DNA of 64,000 nucleotides from Vigna angularis. Taxonomy: Eukaryota > Streptophyta > Magnoliopsida > Fabales > Fabaceae. This document shows positions 38,101 through 51,988 of this stretch, one piece after another. Position numbers and translations under genes: made by a program. Under the pieces are notes generated by a model. It ran no database searches, had not been told where the DNA came from, and saw only the letters and a list, made by a program, of their open reading frames with translations. The stretch is taken from the NCBI RefSeq assembly GCF_016808095.1, contig NC_068973.1, forward strand, positions 32,420,077-32,484,076, written 5' to 3'. Position 1 is the first letter of the stretch. Every line of letters begins with the position of its first letter.

Positions 38101-40715
38101 ATCTTAAACATCTACTTTTTTTCCTTGATAATGAGTGATGAAAGATTACAATTATAGAATGTCCTCGATATGAACAATTAAATGGTGATTCTACAAGTAT
38201 GAGCATCTAACTTCACAGATTTAAAATAGATAACTACAGGTATTCTCTTCCTTTAGAATGTAAGTAGTAAAATATTATCATTATTCCAAGAGGTTGAGAA
38301 GAAATCTTAGAAAGTTCAATGAATGTAGAAAGCCAATAAAAATCTGAAAGATCTTTTTACCTTTTGTTAAGAGGTTTCTCTGTAACAAACTAAACTAGAA
38401 GTGGAAATAATATAGTTTTAAAAGGGAGCAAATGGCTTGAGAAAAAGCAATATCCATTTCATTTTAAGTATGTCTAACCACTGGAAAGTGTTGCCTCCCT
38501 GCCAGAATATGCAGCAGCAACAACTATAAAATCGCCATCCAATAATTTGCAATCCATAAAAACCTGCTAGAAAATCTTCCATCCTTCTGACTGAAGGATA
38601 CTCACTCTGCTTACATGGTCACAGAGATATGAATCGAAACCTTCCACTGTACGCGACGCCCCCATTTGCATGAGTGCACTCTAGGATTGACATAATTGCT
38701 ATAACGAACCACAGTTCTGTTCCAATACACTGAAACCTTGAAATGAACAAATTGATCTCACCCTCTCACCAAGTCAACCTTACACGATGATGCATTCTAA
38801 AAGCACCATGTTACAAATTGACCAGATCTCTCCATTGAATGAAAAGCGTGTCAAAAACTTATTATCAAGAGGGACATTCACGACGTTTATTCTATGCTGG
38901 GCAATGTCTATGATGTTGAAGAACTTGATCATGGATGCATAATGAAATCTATAAATTGCTTAGGACCAGCACATTGCCATTGACAAGATTGTGCCCAAAA
39001 GCTGTGGTAAGCAGCGTTCGAGTTCCTATTCTAATTCCAATCATGCAAGCAAACTCATCCAAAGATTTCCCATTTATTTCGGGTTTCGTTTACAATGATC
39101 CGCAATTACTTATGCTACCCATTATTCTGTTAGAGCGTTATTAAGCATACATCAGTATTGTTATGTACATCTAGTGGATATAAACTGACCTGCACATCAT
39201 GGACCACACAACCAAAAAATAGTTTAGCAAGCCTCATTTTATATTGATGCTCGAATACAAGAACACCCCGCCGATCATTTAGAAAATCAAGGGAAAAAAG
39301 TCCTTCTGCTAAGTGCGGGGATGTACTGACCAGGGTGCAATAGCACGGAAATTCTAAAAAAAACACGAGACGGAATGAGAGAAAAATAAACTAGGAAGTA
39401 TCTATTGGACATAACAGGAGCAATAATGGTTATGCAAAAGAGCGATCCACGTATGAAAGACGAAAATCACCAGATAATTTTGGTATTCCTCTTTCAAAAA
39501 ATTAAGGAGAAAACTAGTTCCTTCATTTGAAGGACCTACCTAAAATTCGATTTCAGTATACCAGTCTACCAGATGTTAAAAAAAATGTTTTGAGCTAAAA
39601 TAAACCTAAAGTAAATTTGTTCCTTGCAAAATAAAAATGGTTTCTGAGCTCTGGCAAGAAGCAAGCAAAGCATCACACCAGAGCTGCAAAATAACCTCTG
39701 GATTGGAGAAGCCACGGCACGACCAGATGAATCTATCCACAAATATAATGCTGCTTTCAAGCAATTATCTGTAATGTCCCAAAATAAAACCAAAATCAGA
39801 AACCCCGGAAAGACATCAGCTGCAGAGGTAAAGCATGCAACCAGAGAACAAGAAAAAGTATGCAGTATAGACAACAGACAATTCACTTTACGTTTCTTAA
39901 ACACATCTCTTCAAATTGAGCTATTATATATACCAAAATAAATTACCACTTTTGCACAGCCGTTTTCAATGCTAGACCTTTTAACACGTTACTGCCATTA
40001 ACATTGAAACAAGGTGATGGTAAAGTCCAGTCTTTGGCTTCACTGTTTTTTCACTATTCTATTCTCACAATAAAAAAGATGCAAGAAACTGATCAAAGCT
40101 ACAAAATTACACGTAGACCTAAAAGCTTAATTATAGTTGTTTATGACTGATATCCATTCTTGATATTGGCTAGAGCATTGCATTTCCATGTTCTTAATGC
40201 AGAGGCCCCTAAACCTCAAAACCACTGGTTAGTGGTTTAACCTGCTTCATAATCACACATTTTCTCTATACCCAATGACATCACCGGTGACATAAGGCAA
40301 AAGATGTTTAGGCAGCTCATAAGCACAGGGTATTAGCTCAGAGAACAAACTTGATCGATCGATTCTCTTTAAATATACAAAATCCATCCACGTCTTATGT
40401 ATTTATTCCCAATATTCCCGTGTTAGGACTAAAATAAAACAAATTCCGTGGTTTAATTTCATTATGAATTTCAAAATCACTTTGACCAGAGGCACAAATG
40501 GAGAAATAACCAGCAGAAAATAATTTATTATACTGTAAATATAATCATTACCTGTTCTAGCTTATCATCTTCAATGGGAAATCGAAAATATATACACTAG
40601 CAGAGCCTTGTGGTTACCAGCACACAGCAAAACTATCATACAAGTTTTATTAAAGAAAATGTTTCCTGCACTGCATGCATGTGTCACCACATCTGCATCT
40701 GAATCTATCTAACTG
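35194..40715. other. APRL promoter side and intergenic DNA up to the MBD8 3' end, no gene seen
   Basis: The first few hundred bases must hold the APRL promoter and 5' UTR (CT/GA-rich around 35200-35330). A less AT-rich patch at 37500-38050 contains a 176-codon frame on the minus strand with His/Pro/Thr-rich composition and overlapping frames on both strands. I know no such protein and treat it as repeat-derived. The 38-40.7 kb part resembles neither exon nor known element and may include MBD8 3' UTR. Confidence 0.45.
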
Positions 40716-43700
40716 CTAAAGAAATTTGGGTGGACCCATAGAGTCAGTTTGAAATATTTCAACTTCATTCTGAGACTTTTCTGATAAGCAAGGCTTATTT
40801 GCTTTATTAGCACCATCATCACTTTTCTTTTCAAAGTTTAATATACTTCCACCAAGAGGAACAGATACACATCCTTGTGAGTTTCCCTGCATAATGCTCG
40901 CAGTAGTATATGCATCTACAGCAATATTGCTGCAAGAAACAATGCCCAACTGAGGCTCCATGTATCCAGCATCAACACCTTTGAGTGCATCAAAGGTTCC
41001 ATCACAGGTATTCAAATTATCATGAAAAGCAGAAGGGTGCTGATTAGCTGTTAGAGCAAATAAGTCACTTTGAGAACTACGATGCAAAAGATTGCCCATC
41101 ATGCTATTTTGGTCATTCAAGGAACTCCTCTCCTGTAAACATCTTGTCACAGCATCCTCATTAGAAAGAATATGATTATCACTAACATCCTTAGTTAATT
41201 TAAGATCAGAAGAAAAATCAAATCCACCATACTCAACTGCATCTTGTGTGCAAGAACTAAAAGAAACATTACTAATGTAACCACTTGGAACACATGTTCT
41301 TTCATCAATAGATGAGCTAAATAGATCACTGTCAAAAATATTTTCCTCAGCAGAGTCCTTCAACTCGGAAGTCTGTGTCCTGTCCATATTACTTAGAGAT
41401 GCGTGTTTAAGTTCACAATGAGATGTGACAAGTGAAAAACCCTCAGAACTACTCTGCAGTTTAATATCAGTAAAAACATCTTTAAACTCAGACCGGTCTG
41501 TGCCACATACAATTAATTGTTTGTCATCATTAGTGACCTTATCATCTGCAATTTCCATATCTTCCTGTGAACTGATAAGATGTCTATCCTCTAAATTTTT
41601 ACCAGAAAATATTTTCCCCTCAGAATTTGGAGCCAGTGTGCTGCTATCAAAACTTATTTTCTGAGTGTTCTCTTCCACTAATTTCACAGAAAGCCCAAGC
41701 CCATTGTTGTCAATTCCACAGGGAACAGTTTCAGGGCACCCGGTATTTGTATCCTGACTAGCAAAATTACTAATGCCCCCTTCTATGCATGTCGCAGCAT
41801 CTGAAATTTGACCGTTGTCACTATTATTAGTGGAGAAGGGAGTTGAGAAAACTAAAGGAATATAAAGATTGCATGCAGCATCAGTAGACTCATTACAAAC
41901 TATATCATTCACGTGAGAACATCCCTGAACTGAACTTCCATCATTCTTATCAGCCTCCAACAGTTTTTTATCTTCCGTTTGATGATCAAAGCCTCTAAAG
42001 TCATCACTAGCAGCTCCTGATTTACAACCCAAAGCTAGATCACTGTTGAAATTTCCACTCCCAACTGATAATGATATTGGGAGCTGATTCTCTTGACCAG
42101 AGTGAATAGACGAATAATTTGCATTGGCATCAGTCTTCGTGGCTCTGGCAGGGACATGACCAACACTCTGTGCATGTGTTACAAAAAGTTAAGCAGTTCC
42201 TTTCATTACTGGAATTGAAAAAATAAATAAATGAGACGTTTATAAATTAGCTTACACTTTCAGATGCCATGTTCATACTACTGGACAATTGCTGAGCACC
42301 ATCATCAGTACAACTAGATTTTAAATAGCCCTTATCTTGAACACCAGAAACAGAAAGCAAGTACGCAGAAGCTTCCTTGCAAGACTCAAACTGGTGCCCA
42401 CCAGGACTGAATGAATCAAATTAGGGAACATAAGAATCAAGCGTCAAAAACGGTACTGTCTACAGGAAAGTAACAGTTCAATATATGGATAAATTTGAAC
42501 CAATAGAATTTAGGTTACATCTGCTACAAAGTCATAAGTAAGAGAAAATACTTAAAGCAACATCATTCCTTAGAGATTAATTTTATCATTTTAATGTCAA
42601 ACTTCAAATTCCCAAATGTTTTCATCTCTCCATCCATTTTTCATTATATCTTTTTAACAAAAAAAATGCAGCATTTGGAGGTGAAATGGTGTCATATCAT
42701 ATGAGCTTTTTATGTTAACGGTGAAATAAGAAGGATGGGATTGATGGGGATTTCATATTTGAGTGAATAAAATAAATTCTCAAGGGGCAAAAATAATAAA
42801 GGATGTGTTAGAAACAAAAAAAAAATATTATTCTAAATACTACTGAGAAAGTAGGAGAAAACTAGTTTAAGAGAAATTGCAATATCTGCAGGAATAGGAA
42901 AACGGAAATGCCACAGTATAATTTAGAAATCATAAGAAGGCTATGATAAAAAGTATAAAATATTCACATAACTTGAATGCAGTGAAAATAAAAATCAGTA
43001 CTAAAGATCTTAGGATTCATTACAATGATAACGAATAGTGCAAAAACCACAACACAAAAACTTCATATTAACCATGAATGATTGATTAAAGGTATTCAGC
43101 AAAAATCATGGCTGCCAAAATAAAATCCCATAACTCGAAAATGGCTAATAAATATTTTTATTAAAACCAAAAAAATACCATCAAAGCCAAAAGGCACACA
43201 CAAAGGTCCCAGGAAACTTTCCCTAGTACGGAGCAAAGATAAGATCCTTTTTCGAATAACTCAACCCACTCATCTCCCCTCATCCTAAAATATGTGGCAA
43301 ACACAAGTTTTTTCCATACATCTATAGTTTACTGCTATTAGTGCTATAACATTCATTTTCAACCAAAAAATATCAATCAAGAATATAGATTACAAAATAA
43401 ATTAGAATCTTTCAGAATTCAAATATGTGTCTCCTATTTTAAACATTTTCTAATTTTTATTTATTATTCAATTGAACTTAAAACCATGGAGAACACCTAC
43501 AATAAAACGAAAAAAAAATATAGGGGATATCTTCTGATGTAACCAAATATATAATAACATTTTTCAGCAAAAAGGGAAAATCTTCAATTCTTCTTTCTCA
43601 ATAGAAGACTAGATAATATTCGCTCATACACATTAAACACATTTTAAAATTACAAGCCACCCGTTTCCAAACCCCAAGAAAGTATGCCAATGCATTGTTA

Positions 43701-46700
43701 TATATTAAACCCAATCTACAGTTAAAATTAACATCTTAATCAAACTCAACACATCATCAATCTCTCGTTTTCCCTTTCACATACAGCAACCAACTTAAAT
43801 TCCATTTCATATTTGATATTTAAGATATCAGATATTTGTAAATATTGGTAATGTGATTTTAAAATACAAAGGACAGAGTCATAATTTTAAAATCAAAGGG
43901 GATGCAGCAACATATTATGGGGATACAGGAAAAATATCCGTATATATGAATGTGTAACTAGCAATAATAATATAAAAATTCCTAATATGTAATTATCTGT
44001 AATTAAATTAGAAAACCCAAATATATAGCACACCTTCAATTAATCTCCATTATAAGTTGAAATGACTATCAATAATATTTGATATCTATACAAGATTACA
44101 AAATTTTTAAATTACTACTAAAACTACGTTTTTATACATGTATCTAAATATTGTAAGTTTATTTTAACTAATAAAGTCAAATTCTTTAAAATACAGACCA
44201 TTGAAGATTGAAAAGTTCTAATTTAAATCATGCAAGAAAACGACATTTTAAATACCCAACACAAATAGTTTTAAAAACAAAACATAACTAATCATTATAC
44301 TCTTGTATCTTATATCTATACCAGAAAATATACATATATTTAAATATTAGTTTATAACTATGATGGCCTAATACTTCAATTTAAGTCATGTATCCGTGTC
44401 TAATACTTTAGAATACTTCAATATTAATCAATGAAGTATCTAATCTATAATACAATAGTATTTTTGTGTTGACAATAATTTATAATTTTTTACTACAAAT
44501 TTAATACATATGATTTTAATTTGGATTCTCACAATAATAATCATATATTTATCATGTTTTTAAGAATTATTATACAGTTTTCAATATGCATATATTACAT
44601 ATCAAATCTTATAATTTTCAAAATAAATGTATCGGATACATGTCATATCCGATACATGTATAGTATATGTGCATCATGGTTTTTATTATATAAATATAAA
44701 ATAAATCAAAAAAAAAAATTGAAAAAGGCCCATTATCCCAATTTTTCCCCATTAAGTTTAGAATTTAATTTAAAATCTCGAAACCATATTAATCCATAGC
44801 ATGCGTTAGTGCCACTATCACACTGGTACAGAGCGGAGTGGCACCCACCACGGGGAAGGTCACATGGCACGTTGGTGTTGCTACAGTCGAACCAGCTTCA
44901 CATCCAAAATCCAAGGATACTGCCGTTTTGCAATGAGTGGCACGACTAGTGTTTAACCTAAAGGGCACAACTACAGCCCAAAAGCAGTGTTGTTATTCAC
45001 GATTTCATTAATAGTGAAGGTTTTCTTTTTAAACCATAACCCACAATTTTTTACCCTATTTCTTCACTCTCCTTTCCCAAACCACTCCCTCCCATGTTCA
45101 GCTTCTCAGCTTCAAGTGACATTTTAGAGCAGCTTCCTGCGACATTTTCAACAATGTTTTTGGCAACACTTCCCGCGAGACCTGTAACTTCGTCCAACAA
45201 GAATTGCACCTTTTCTTCTGTTTTCTTTTTCGTTCAGCTACAGTGGTGATTCATGGTGGGCTGTTTTGTGGACATGGCAATTGATTGTTTCAGCACGCGC
45301 TCGTGCACAATATATACATATATATAAAATCTTGTTAGGGATCAAAAACAGTGGTAATCCTACTACCAGTATCCCGCTATAACAGTTATGGGGAGGGCCA
45401 GTCTGCGTTACTATCTGCTATTCACTACTATGCTTGAAACTCTTCCTAATAGTACAGTGGACTGGTAGCAATGAGATGAGTAATTTGCATGCAATCATAA
45501 ACTCAAAATTCCATTTTTTTTCTTTTTTGGTTAGAATTTAATCTAACATCTTCAAGAATGTTACTTTGCAAGAAATGAGTACTGTCATAGTTGAGTGGAC
45601 TGGTGGCAAGAAATGAGGACTTTGCATTCTATCATAAATCCGAACAATGTCCAAAGAGATAGGCCAATGGGATTAAAATTAATGTATCCTTTTGGAAACC
45701 ACCTAGTCCTCTCATAAAGTAGACTCGTGTCTTCATGCTTCTATTCCCAGAAAAAAGTAAAAAAATAAAAGTATCCTATTTTCCTGCTTTAACAAAACAT
45801 GCACAAAGAAATGTCATGCTTTAAAAATTCAAAGTATCAGAATTGTATGAGTTGTGATAAGATTCTTTAGTTCAATTCTGAGATGCAGTAATTCAGATCA
45901 CATCCATAATAGTTTTTGGAGCTGAAACACACATTGAATTGTCTGAATCACAAAAATTGCACTTAATAAGCATTCATATCGATCATCTAGTGATTTGCTT
46001 TTTCGCAGGGCCTATGCTGATGTTTTAAATTCCGGATAGCAAAGTGTAGCATAGTCAGCTCCCAAAATGATATACAAAGATAGTGTATAACAGGGGAAGC
46101 GACAATTTTGAAATTTTTATAGTATATGCAATGTGTGTAAATTCCAAAAAATGATAAGAATTACTAGAAATTAATAACATTCTTAAACAAAAACATGCAA
46201 GTAAATACCAGTCAAATACAAGTTTACTTGATAGAAATTGTCATCATCTTCAAAATCCAAGTCTTCTTTATCATTTCAACTCCAAAAATAGCCCTTCAAG
46301 AAAGCCCTAATGTCTGGTCAGAGGGATTACTTTTGCAACCAACACACAACACTACTATAGCACCCGCCATTCAGCCTGTTATTTGGTCTGTTACAGCGAT
46401 GACACTAAACTGCTCAGCTAAAGCAGCCCCTTGTAGTGGGAAAGGGCCTCTCTGCACTGCTATAGTGCGTTATTTAAAACATTGGGTTATACAAATGGAA
46501 TTGTGCATACCCATTTTTATTTTTGTCACTACTGTTATGACTTGAATCATGGTCTATATACTTTTTGGTGATGAATAATGATTTATGTTGAAATTTATGT
46601 TTCACTCTATTAACTATAATGCTAATTCACTTTCTTTTTTGTCCAATGGTAGGCTCAAATGGGGGAAGGTAGAGAAATGATAAATTAGTCGAAATGGGTG

Positions 46701-49646
46701 GAGCAAACTGCGAGGAATTGAACCTATACAATTACAATTAATGTCTGTAGCTTAACCAACTGAAGAACGATCTATTTGACTTTAAAATGTAAAAACCGAT
46801 GTTTTCTAATGCTTTTATGCTAAAATACTTTTTGACAGTATTTTCGTCAATTTGGGAAGAATTTAGAAAATAGGTCTTCAGTCAAATCCTAGATTGACAA
46901 CATGTATTATTGGATTGTAAGTTTAAAAGATTAATTTGGCATAAAAAAAATATTGTAAAATTTATAAGACTATATGACATAAGATTTTTTTAAAAAAACT
47001 TTTACAAGCCAGATTTTTTAGTTAGAATTTCAATATTTCTATATAGAAATAACTAATAAGATTTATGGATTTACAAGATTTGAAACGAATCCATGATATT
47101 TTTATCGAACATTATGTCAATAAAAAGGATAACATAGCAATAAAAGTTTTGGATAAAAGAAATTGTTTCCAATCTTTCATAGCTAATTCTAGTTCTTTTT
47201 CTTTACCCACCATACTAATCAAGTGTTTGCAAATAATATTAAATTACTTTTAAACAGAATTGTGTATTTAAGTTTTTAATTTGTTCATAACAATGAATTG
47301 AAAAGGCATGGAACCTGGAAAAGGTACACAAAATGAGGCATGATGAGAAAGAGGAAAAAAGCATTAAAAATGGTGATCCACATCAATGTAACTGTGTTTA
47401 AAAATGGTGTAATAAGACTTTTCTGCAATAGAATAGGTCCACAATACCTATAGAATAGAAGATTGCTTTTATATGTTTTATCCAATACAAAATAAAACCC
47501 GAGTAGCCAAAGTCATTATGCGTTTTTGGAATTTTCTTTTTAATGATGATCACAAATTCGACCAAACAAGTTGACTAATGGCAAGAAAAAATGTAGAGAT
47601 ATATTTAACTGGTTTCAGAGAAGGCATGAGGATAGAGGGAAATGACCAAATAACTTTACCCCAAAGGGAAATGAACTTTTGGTAATGGGAGAACAAAAAG
47701 TTTAATAAAGTCTTGAGAGTTCGAGTGGGAGTTAGATCAGTGTAGTATTTATATATTGTACAGAAAAGTATAATTCAATCTACTAAATAATCCATCCAAA
47801 TTTGAATATTTTCCAATACTAGACCTTTTGTATGTAATAAAAGGTCTCAATTGAATACCACTAAATTTTGACTACCTCTTCTAATGGTACTAATTAAATG
47901 CCACAAGACTAAAAAAATTCTTTCATAATCACAATCCAATATTCTCTCTTACACATTCATTTGCAAACCTAGCCAAATTCGACCAAACAAGTTGTATTTA
48001 ACTGTAATTTTCTGTACAAATTCGGCCAAAGTCATTATGCGTTTTTGGAATTTTCTTTTTAATGATGATCACAAATTCGACCAAACAAGTTGACTAATGG
48101 CAAGAAAAAATGTAGAGATATATTTAACTGGTTTCAGAGAAGGCATGAGGATAGAGGGAAATGACCAAATAACTTTCAACCAAAGGGAAATGAACTTTTG
48201 GTAATGGGAGAACAAAAAGTTTAATAAAGTCTTGAGAGTTCGAGTGGGAGTTAGATCAGTGTAGTATTTATATATTGTACAGAAAAGTATAATTCAATCT
48301 ACTAAATAATCCATCCAAATTTGAATATTTTCCAATACTAGACCTTTTGTGTGTAATAAAAGGTCTCAATTGAATACCACTAAATTTTGACTACCTCTTC
48401 TAATGGTACTAATTAAATGCCACAAGACTAAAAAAAATCTTTCATAATCACAATCCAATATTCTCTCTTACACATTCATTTGCAAACCTAGCCAAATGCT
48501 AAAGGTATGTCGAGGTTTTCAAAGTGTTTGTAACCACAATTGTGGCCCTCAATCTCATTTATCCGCAATATTTCAATTAATCACCACAGTTCTATTTAAA
48601 ACCTAGTTCAGAAGCATTATATAACCCTCCCCAGTTTTCAAGCATGCTCGATAACAAGTAGCCAGACAAAATATGAAAGCATGGTTCTATGTATCAAGAC
48701 ATTGAATTGAAGAACAGATCAAAGAACGAAAACAATCGCATGTAATCCGAGAGTGTATGAAAAGGAGAAGGAATAGAAAAAACCTTACGTAACGGCGACA
48801 AACAACAGAAGCACGACCTGCCCTCCTCAAAAGGGTAATAACTATCTTCCATCCGGCAGGCAACAAGTCGCTAAGATCACTGGCCGAGACAATCCGCCTC
48901 TTCTTCCTCTGACTCGCCCACTCTCCATTCAGAGTCTCCAAAAATTCCAACAACTGTCGTTCCGTCTCCAACCCTTCCGTCCTTCTCTTCAACTCCTCCC
49001 CAAAAGGATCATAATCCAAACCATCTGCGTCCATACCAAATCCCCTCTCGTTGACCCTGACCACTGTGCTGCCCTCTTCGTTAACCTTCTTGGTCTCCTC
49101 CTCGAATACCGTTACCAAATTCTCGTTCTTCCTCGGCCGCCCGCGCTTCCTCTTCCTATTAGAAGCATCAATAACGTCAATTGGAACGTTCTGAAACGCC
49201 ACAGGCAGTGGAGGCGGCTGTTTGAACTCAACATGGACCGGAAACAATTGACGGTCCGCTGCATCACCGCTGTTGGGGCGCAGCTCGTTGCGAAGAGGCT
49301 CTACGCCAAAGAGTTGCTGCAGCAGAGAGATAATTTGGGAGTTTTCTCGGTCGACGGGCTCCGGAATGTGGTAAGAGGAAGAGGCGAGAGCCGCGGAATT
49401 TTGTTTGCGCTTGTTGAGGCGTAGTTTGGAGAAGGTCTGTTTGCGGCTGCCCGCGGATTCGTTGAAATTAGAACGGTCGATCTTGGGAATGACGGGATCG
49501 TTGTCGCTGGCTCGTTGATGGCGGTGAGTGGCGCCAGAGAGGGAGAGGGTGTAGAGTTCGGGCTGAGACAGGAGGCGGAGGTCAACTAACGGAAGAGAGT
49601 GAATGTGATTGGAGGAGGGTTCCGCTTCCGCTTCCAGCGTCGACAT
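40716..49646 (-). CDS. MBD8: methyl-CpG-binding-domain protein, MBD8-like, three exons
   Basis: Exons on the minus strand read 49646-48784, 42406-42256 and 42167-40716, giving 821 aa with GT-AG introns and frame kept. An AT-hook (KRKRGRPRK, residues 165-173) precedes the MBD. The MBD is split by intron 1: DLSDLLPAGWKIV (257-269) and CRRYV end exon 1, then SPGGHQFESCKEASAYL opens exon 2. This matches the MBD8 pattern of LPxGWK, CRRYxSPxGxxFxSCKE. The large third exon codes for a Ser/Asn/Asp-rich tail without known domain. The protein should be nuclear and bind chromatin, though several plant MBDs of this class do not bind methylated CpG. The stop at 40716 is the first in frame; I saw no further exon but cannot exclude one. 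Intron 1 is unusually long (6.4 kb). Confidence 0.87.
42407..47505. other. MBD8 intron 1, main part, no second gene seen
   Basis: Mostly AT-rich. Two GC-richer patches (44800-45480, with ACTATCACACTGGTACAGAGCGG, and 46310-46460, with CACTACTATAGCACCCGCC) differ in composition and look like transposon remnants. Their termini could not be defined. Confidence 0.45.
46705..46775 (-). other. tRNA-like remnant
   Basis: On the minus strand CTTCAGTTGGTTAAG resembles a D-arm, and AGGTTCAATTCCTC about 30 bases later resembles a T-arm. The stems pair poorly and the acceptor stem does not close, so this is at best a decayed tRNA or a tRNA-derived repeat. It could be chance. Confidence 0.25.
47506..48496. 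repeat. tandem duplication of about 472 bp inside MBD8 intron 1
   Basis: GCCAAAGTCATTATGCGTTT begins at 47506 and at 48025. The two copies run to the matching CAAACCTAGCCAAA at about 47977 and 48496, with only a few differences (CTTTACCCC vs CTTTCAACC; TTTTGTATG vs TTTTGTGTG). The 47-bp spacer is made of pieces of the repeat (TTCGACCAAACAAGTTG, TATTTAACTG). This is a recent duplication, possibly three copies with one collapsed. Confidence 0.93.
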
Positions 49647-50711
49647 GGGGACGTGTTGGGCAGGGGCACCGTGGTTGCAAATGAATCTGACTTAGAAGGA
49701 AATGGGTGCAAATCTTGCAGGTCTCTCTCTATTTTTCCAATTTTGAACTGTCCCTGTAGATTTTCACTATTCCTTATGTAAGGGTTTGTTTTGGGATAAT
49801 TACAATTACAATGGTTGGAGATTAAGTATTAAAACCCTGAATTCTCCCCAAACAACTTTATCCACTGAAAGTCCTAGAGGAGGAAATTGAAAGTGTAGGG
49901 CCCAGGATACCTCCCAGCAATAAGGATGAACGTTTTTGCATTTTTTGTATGAAACCTGGACTTCAGGTTTTTCCACCATGCTAATTACACCTGATTTAAA
50001 GTTAATTGTAATCATTTCAAATTAAATTTATGAATTAAGATTATACTTTAAATTATCTCAATAAGATCTAGTATCTTTTATTCTAAACATATATATATAG
50101 TAATAAAAGAATATTTATTTTAATAGATAAAATCATATTTACCAAAAATGAAATAGAAATTCACTTCTTCATGTTTTTTTTTATTATTTATTAGTGAATG
50201 CGCGAATCTATATTCACTTTTTTTTACAATAATAAATATACATATATATAATATTAAAAAAGTCTTGTAACCTATTCATTATAATATTAGCAAATTATTT
50301 TACTGTTTACTTTATTTAATTGATAAGTGTTTTAAAAAATTATATTTTTAATCATTTGACATTTTTTATTTTCATATTTATATTTATTTTGTTATGTATG
50401 GAGATATTTTAATTTTTTATCTATTTATTTTTTAAATTTATTTTGTTACCTTACATAAACTTTATTTTATCTTTTTATCTATATATTTTATTTTTAAACT
50501 TTATCTATATTATTTTTTATTCTTAATTTTATCTTTTTATAATTTTAACTAATTCTTCATTTAATAAATTATTAAAAAATATAAGTATACATTTTTATAT
50601 TATTTTATTTTATTTTTAATATTATCTTTTTATAATTTATAATTAGTTGGTCATTAATAAAATTAAATTTCGAAATATATATTTTATTTTTTCTTAAAAT
50701 AATATTACTTC

Positions 50712-50775
<64 letters not shown>

Positions 50776-50954
50776 TAATAAATATTGTTTGTATTATCAT
50801 ATAAAAAGATTATCATTCTAAAAATTTATTTTATTATTTTATCTATTTGATTTGTTTTTAAACTTATTTACCATAAAAATATAATATATTTCAACTATAT
50901 CATTTAATATCTAATAAATTATTATTTTAGTTGTTAAATATAATTATTGTTTTC
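49647..50954. promoter_or_regulatory. upstream of MBD8, then AT-rich DNA
   Basis: The MBD8 promoter and leader must lie in the first part. From 50040 on the sequence is extremely AT-rich up to a sharp change at 50955, where the retrotransposon is taken to begin. No other gene is seen. Confidence 0.4.
50717..50769. repeat. (TA)n microsatellite
   Basis: About 53 bp of TA repeats. Confidence 0.95.
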
Positions 50955-51933
50955 TGTCAGACCTCATTAAAAACGCATCCAAAACTCCTCTGCACGGACG
51001 CTAGGTGTCAAGCAACGAGGATCAGAAATCAGAGATAGTGGGATGCAGGTGTCAGCAGAAGAGCGGACGCTCGTTTTGACGTGGGAAGAAAACTGATTTT
51101 TTCTGAAACTTCCGTCCCACTCTCTTTTGCATGCAACCTTCTTCCCATACTCTGATATTCTCAATTTCTTCTCCTTCTCTCTAGAAGTCCTCCCTTCTCT
51201 CTACCGAAACTCACCCTTCCTCTTTTCCGATCACCGTTCAGGTCTCGTAGGAGCACTCCCGACGTCCCAAGCTTCAATTTAAACCGAACAATTTCGGGTT
51301 CTGAAACCGGTAAGTTTCTTGTCCCTAGCTGTTCGTTTTTGTGAACATGCAAACCAAGTTCTGGTTGCATGATGTTCCGAGTGTTGTTCTGAACGATTTT
51401 GGTCTGTTGTTTGATTTTGGTTCGAAGAGTCGTTGAGCGTTGAGGGTAGAAGGAATCGTATTTCGGTGAACTGAGTTTCAGTCTGTAGAACGTTCGTTCA
51501 CACTCCAAGGTAAGGGAAGCTTACTTAATTTAATTTGTCTGTTTTTTGTGTTGCATGAACGTTCGTTGAGTTGCAGTGAAGCATGATGGTTGTGATATTT
51601 GTCTATATGATATAGGATGATTGTTATGTTTCTGATGTATGAGGAATATGAAATGTGCTATGATATGAATGTATGCAATTATGAAGTTATATGTTGAGAA
51701 ATGAGTTTGAATATAAATGAATTCGGAATATGAAATTTTCCTATGATAATGTACGTTCGTCATTGAACGGTCCTTGACCGTTCGGTGCTTCTAGTAAACT
51801 TGTTTGAAATTGAATTCTTTCATTTGGAAAGAATCCTAGTTGAGGACAAGCGTCTTCTTGTGATAATACTGTGCTTGAGCGTTCAGACAAGCGTAGTTGC
51901 ATCTGAGTATTCGATGATAAACCAAATGTTGTA

Positions 51934-51988
<55 letters not shown>

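Noticed and set aside
47506..48496. The 472-bp direct repeats as LTRs of a tiny retroelement
   Set aside because: The 47-bp spacer is too short for an interior and consists of repeat fragments, and the ends lack TG...CA.
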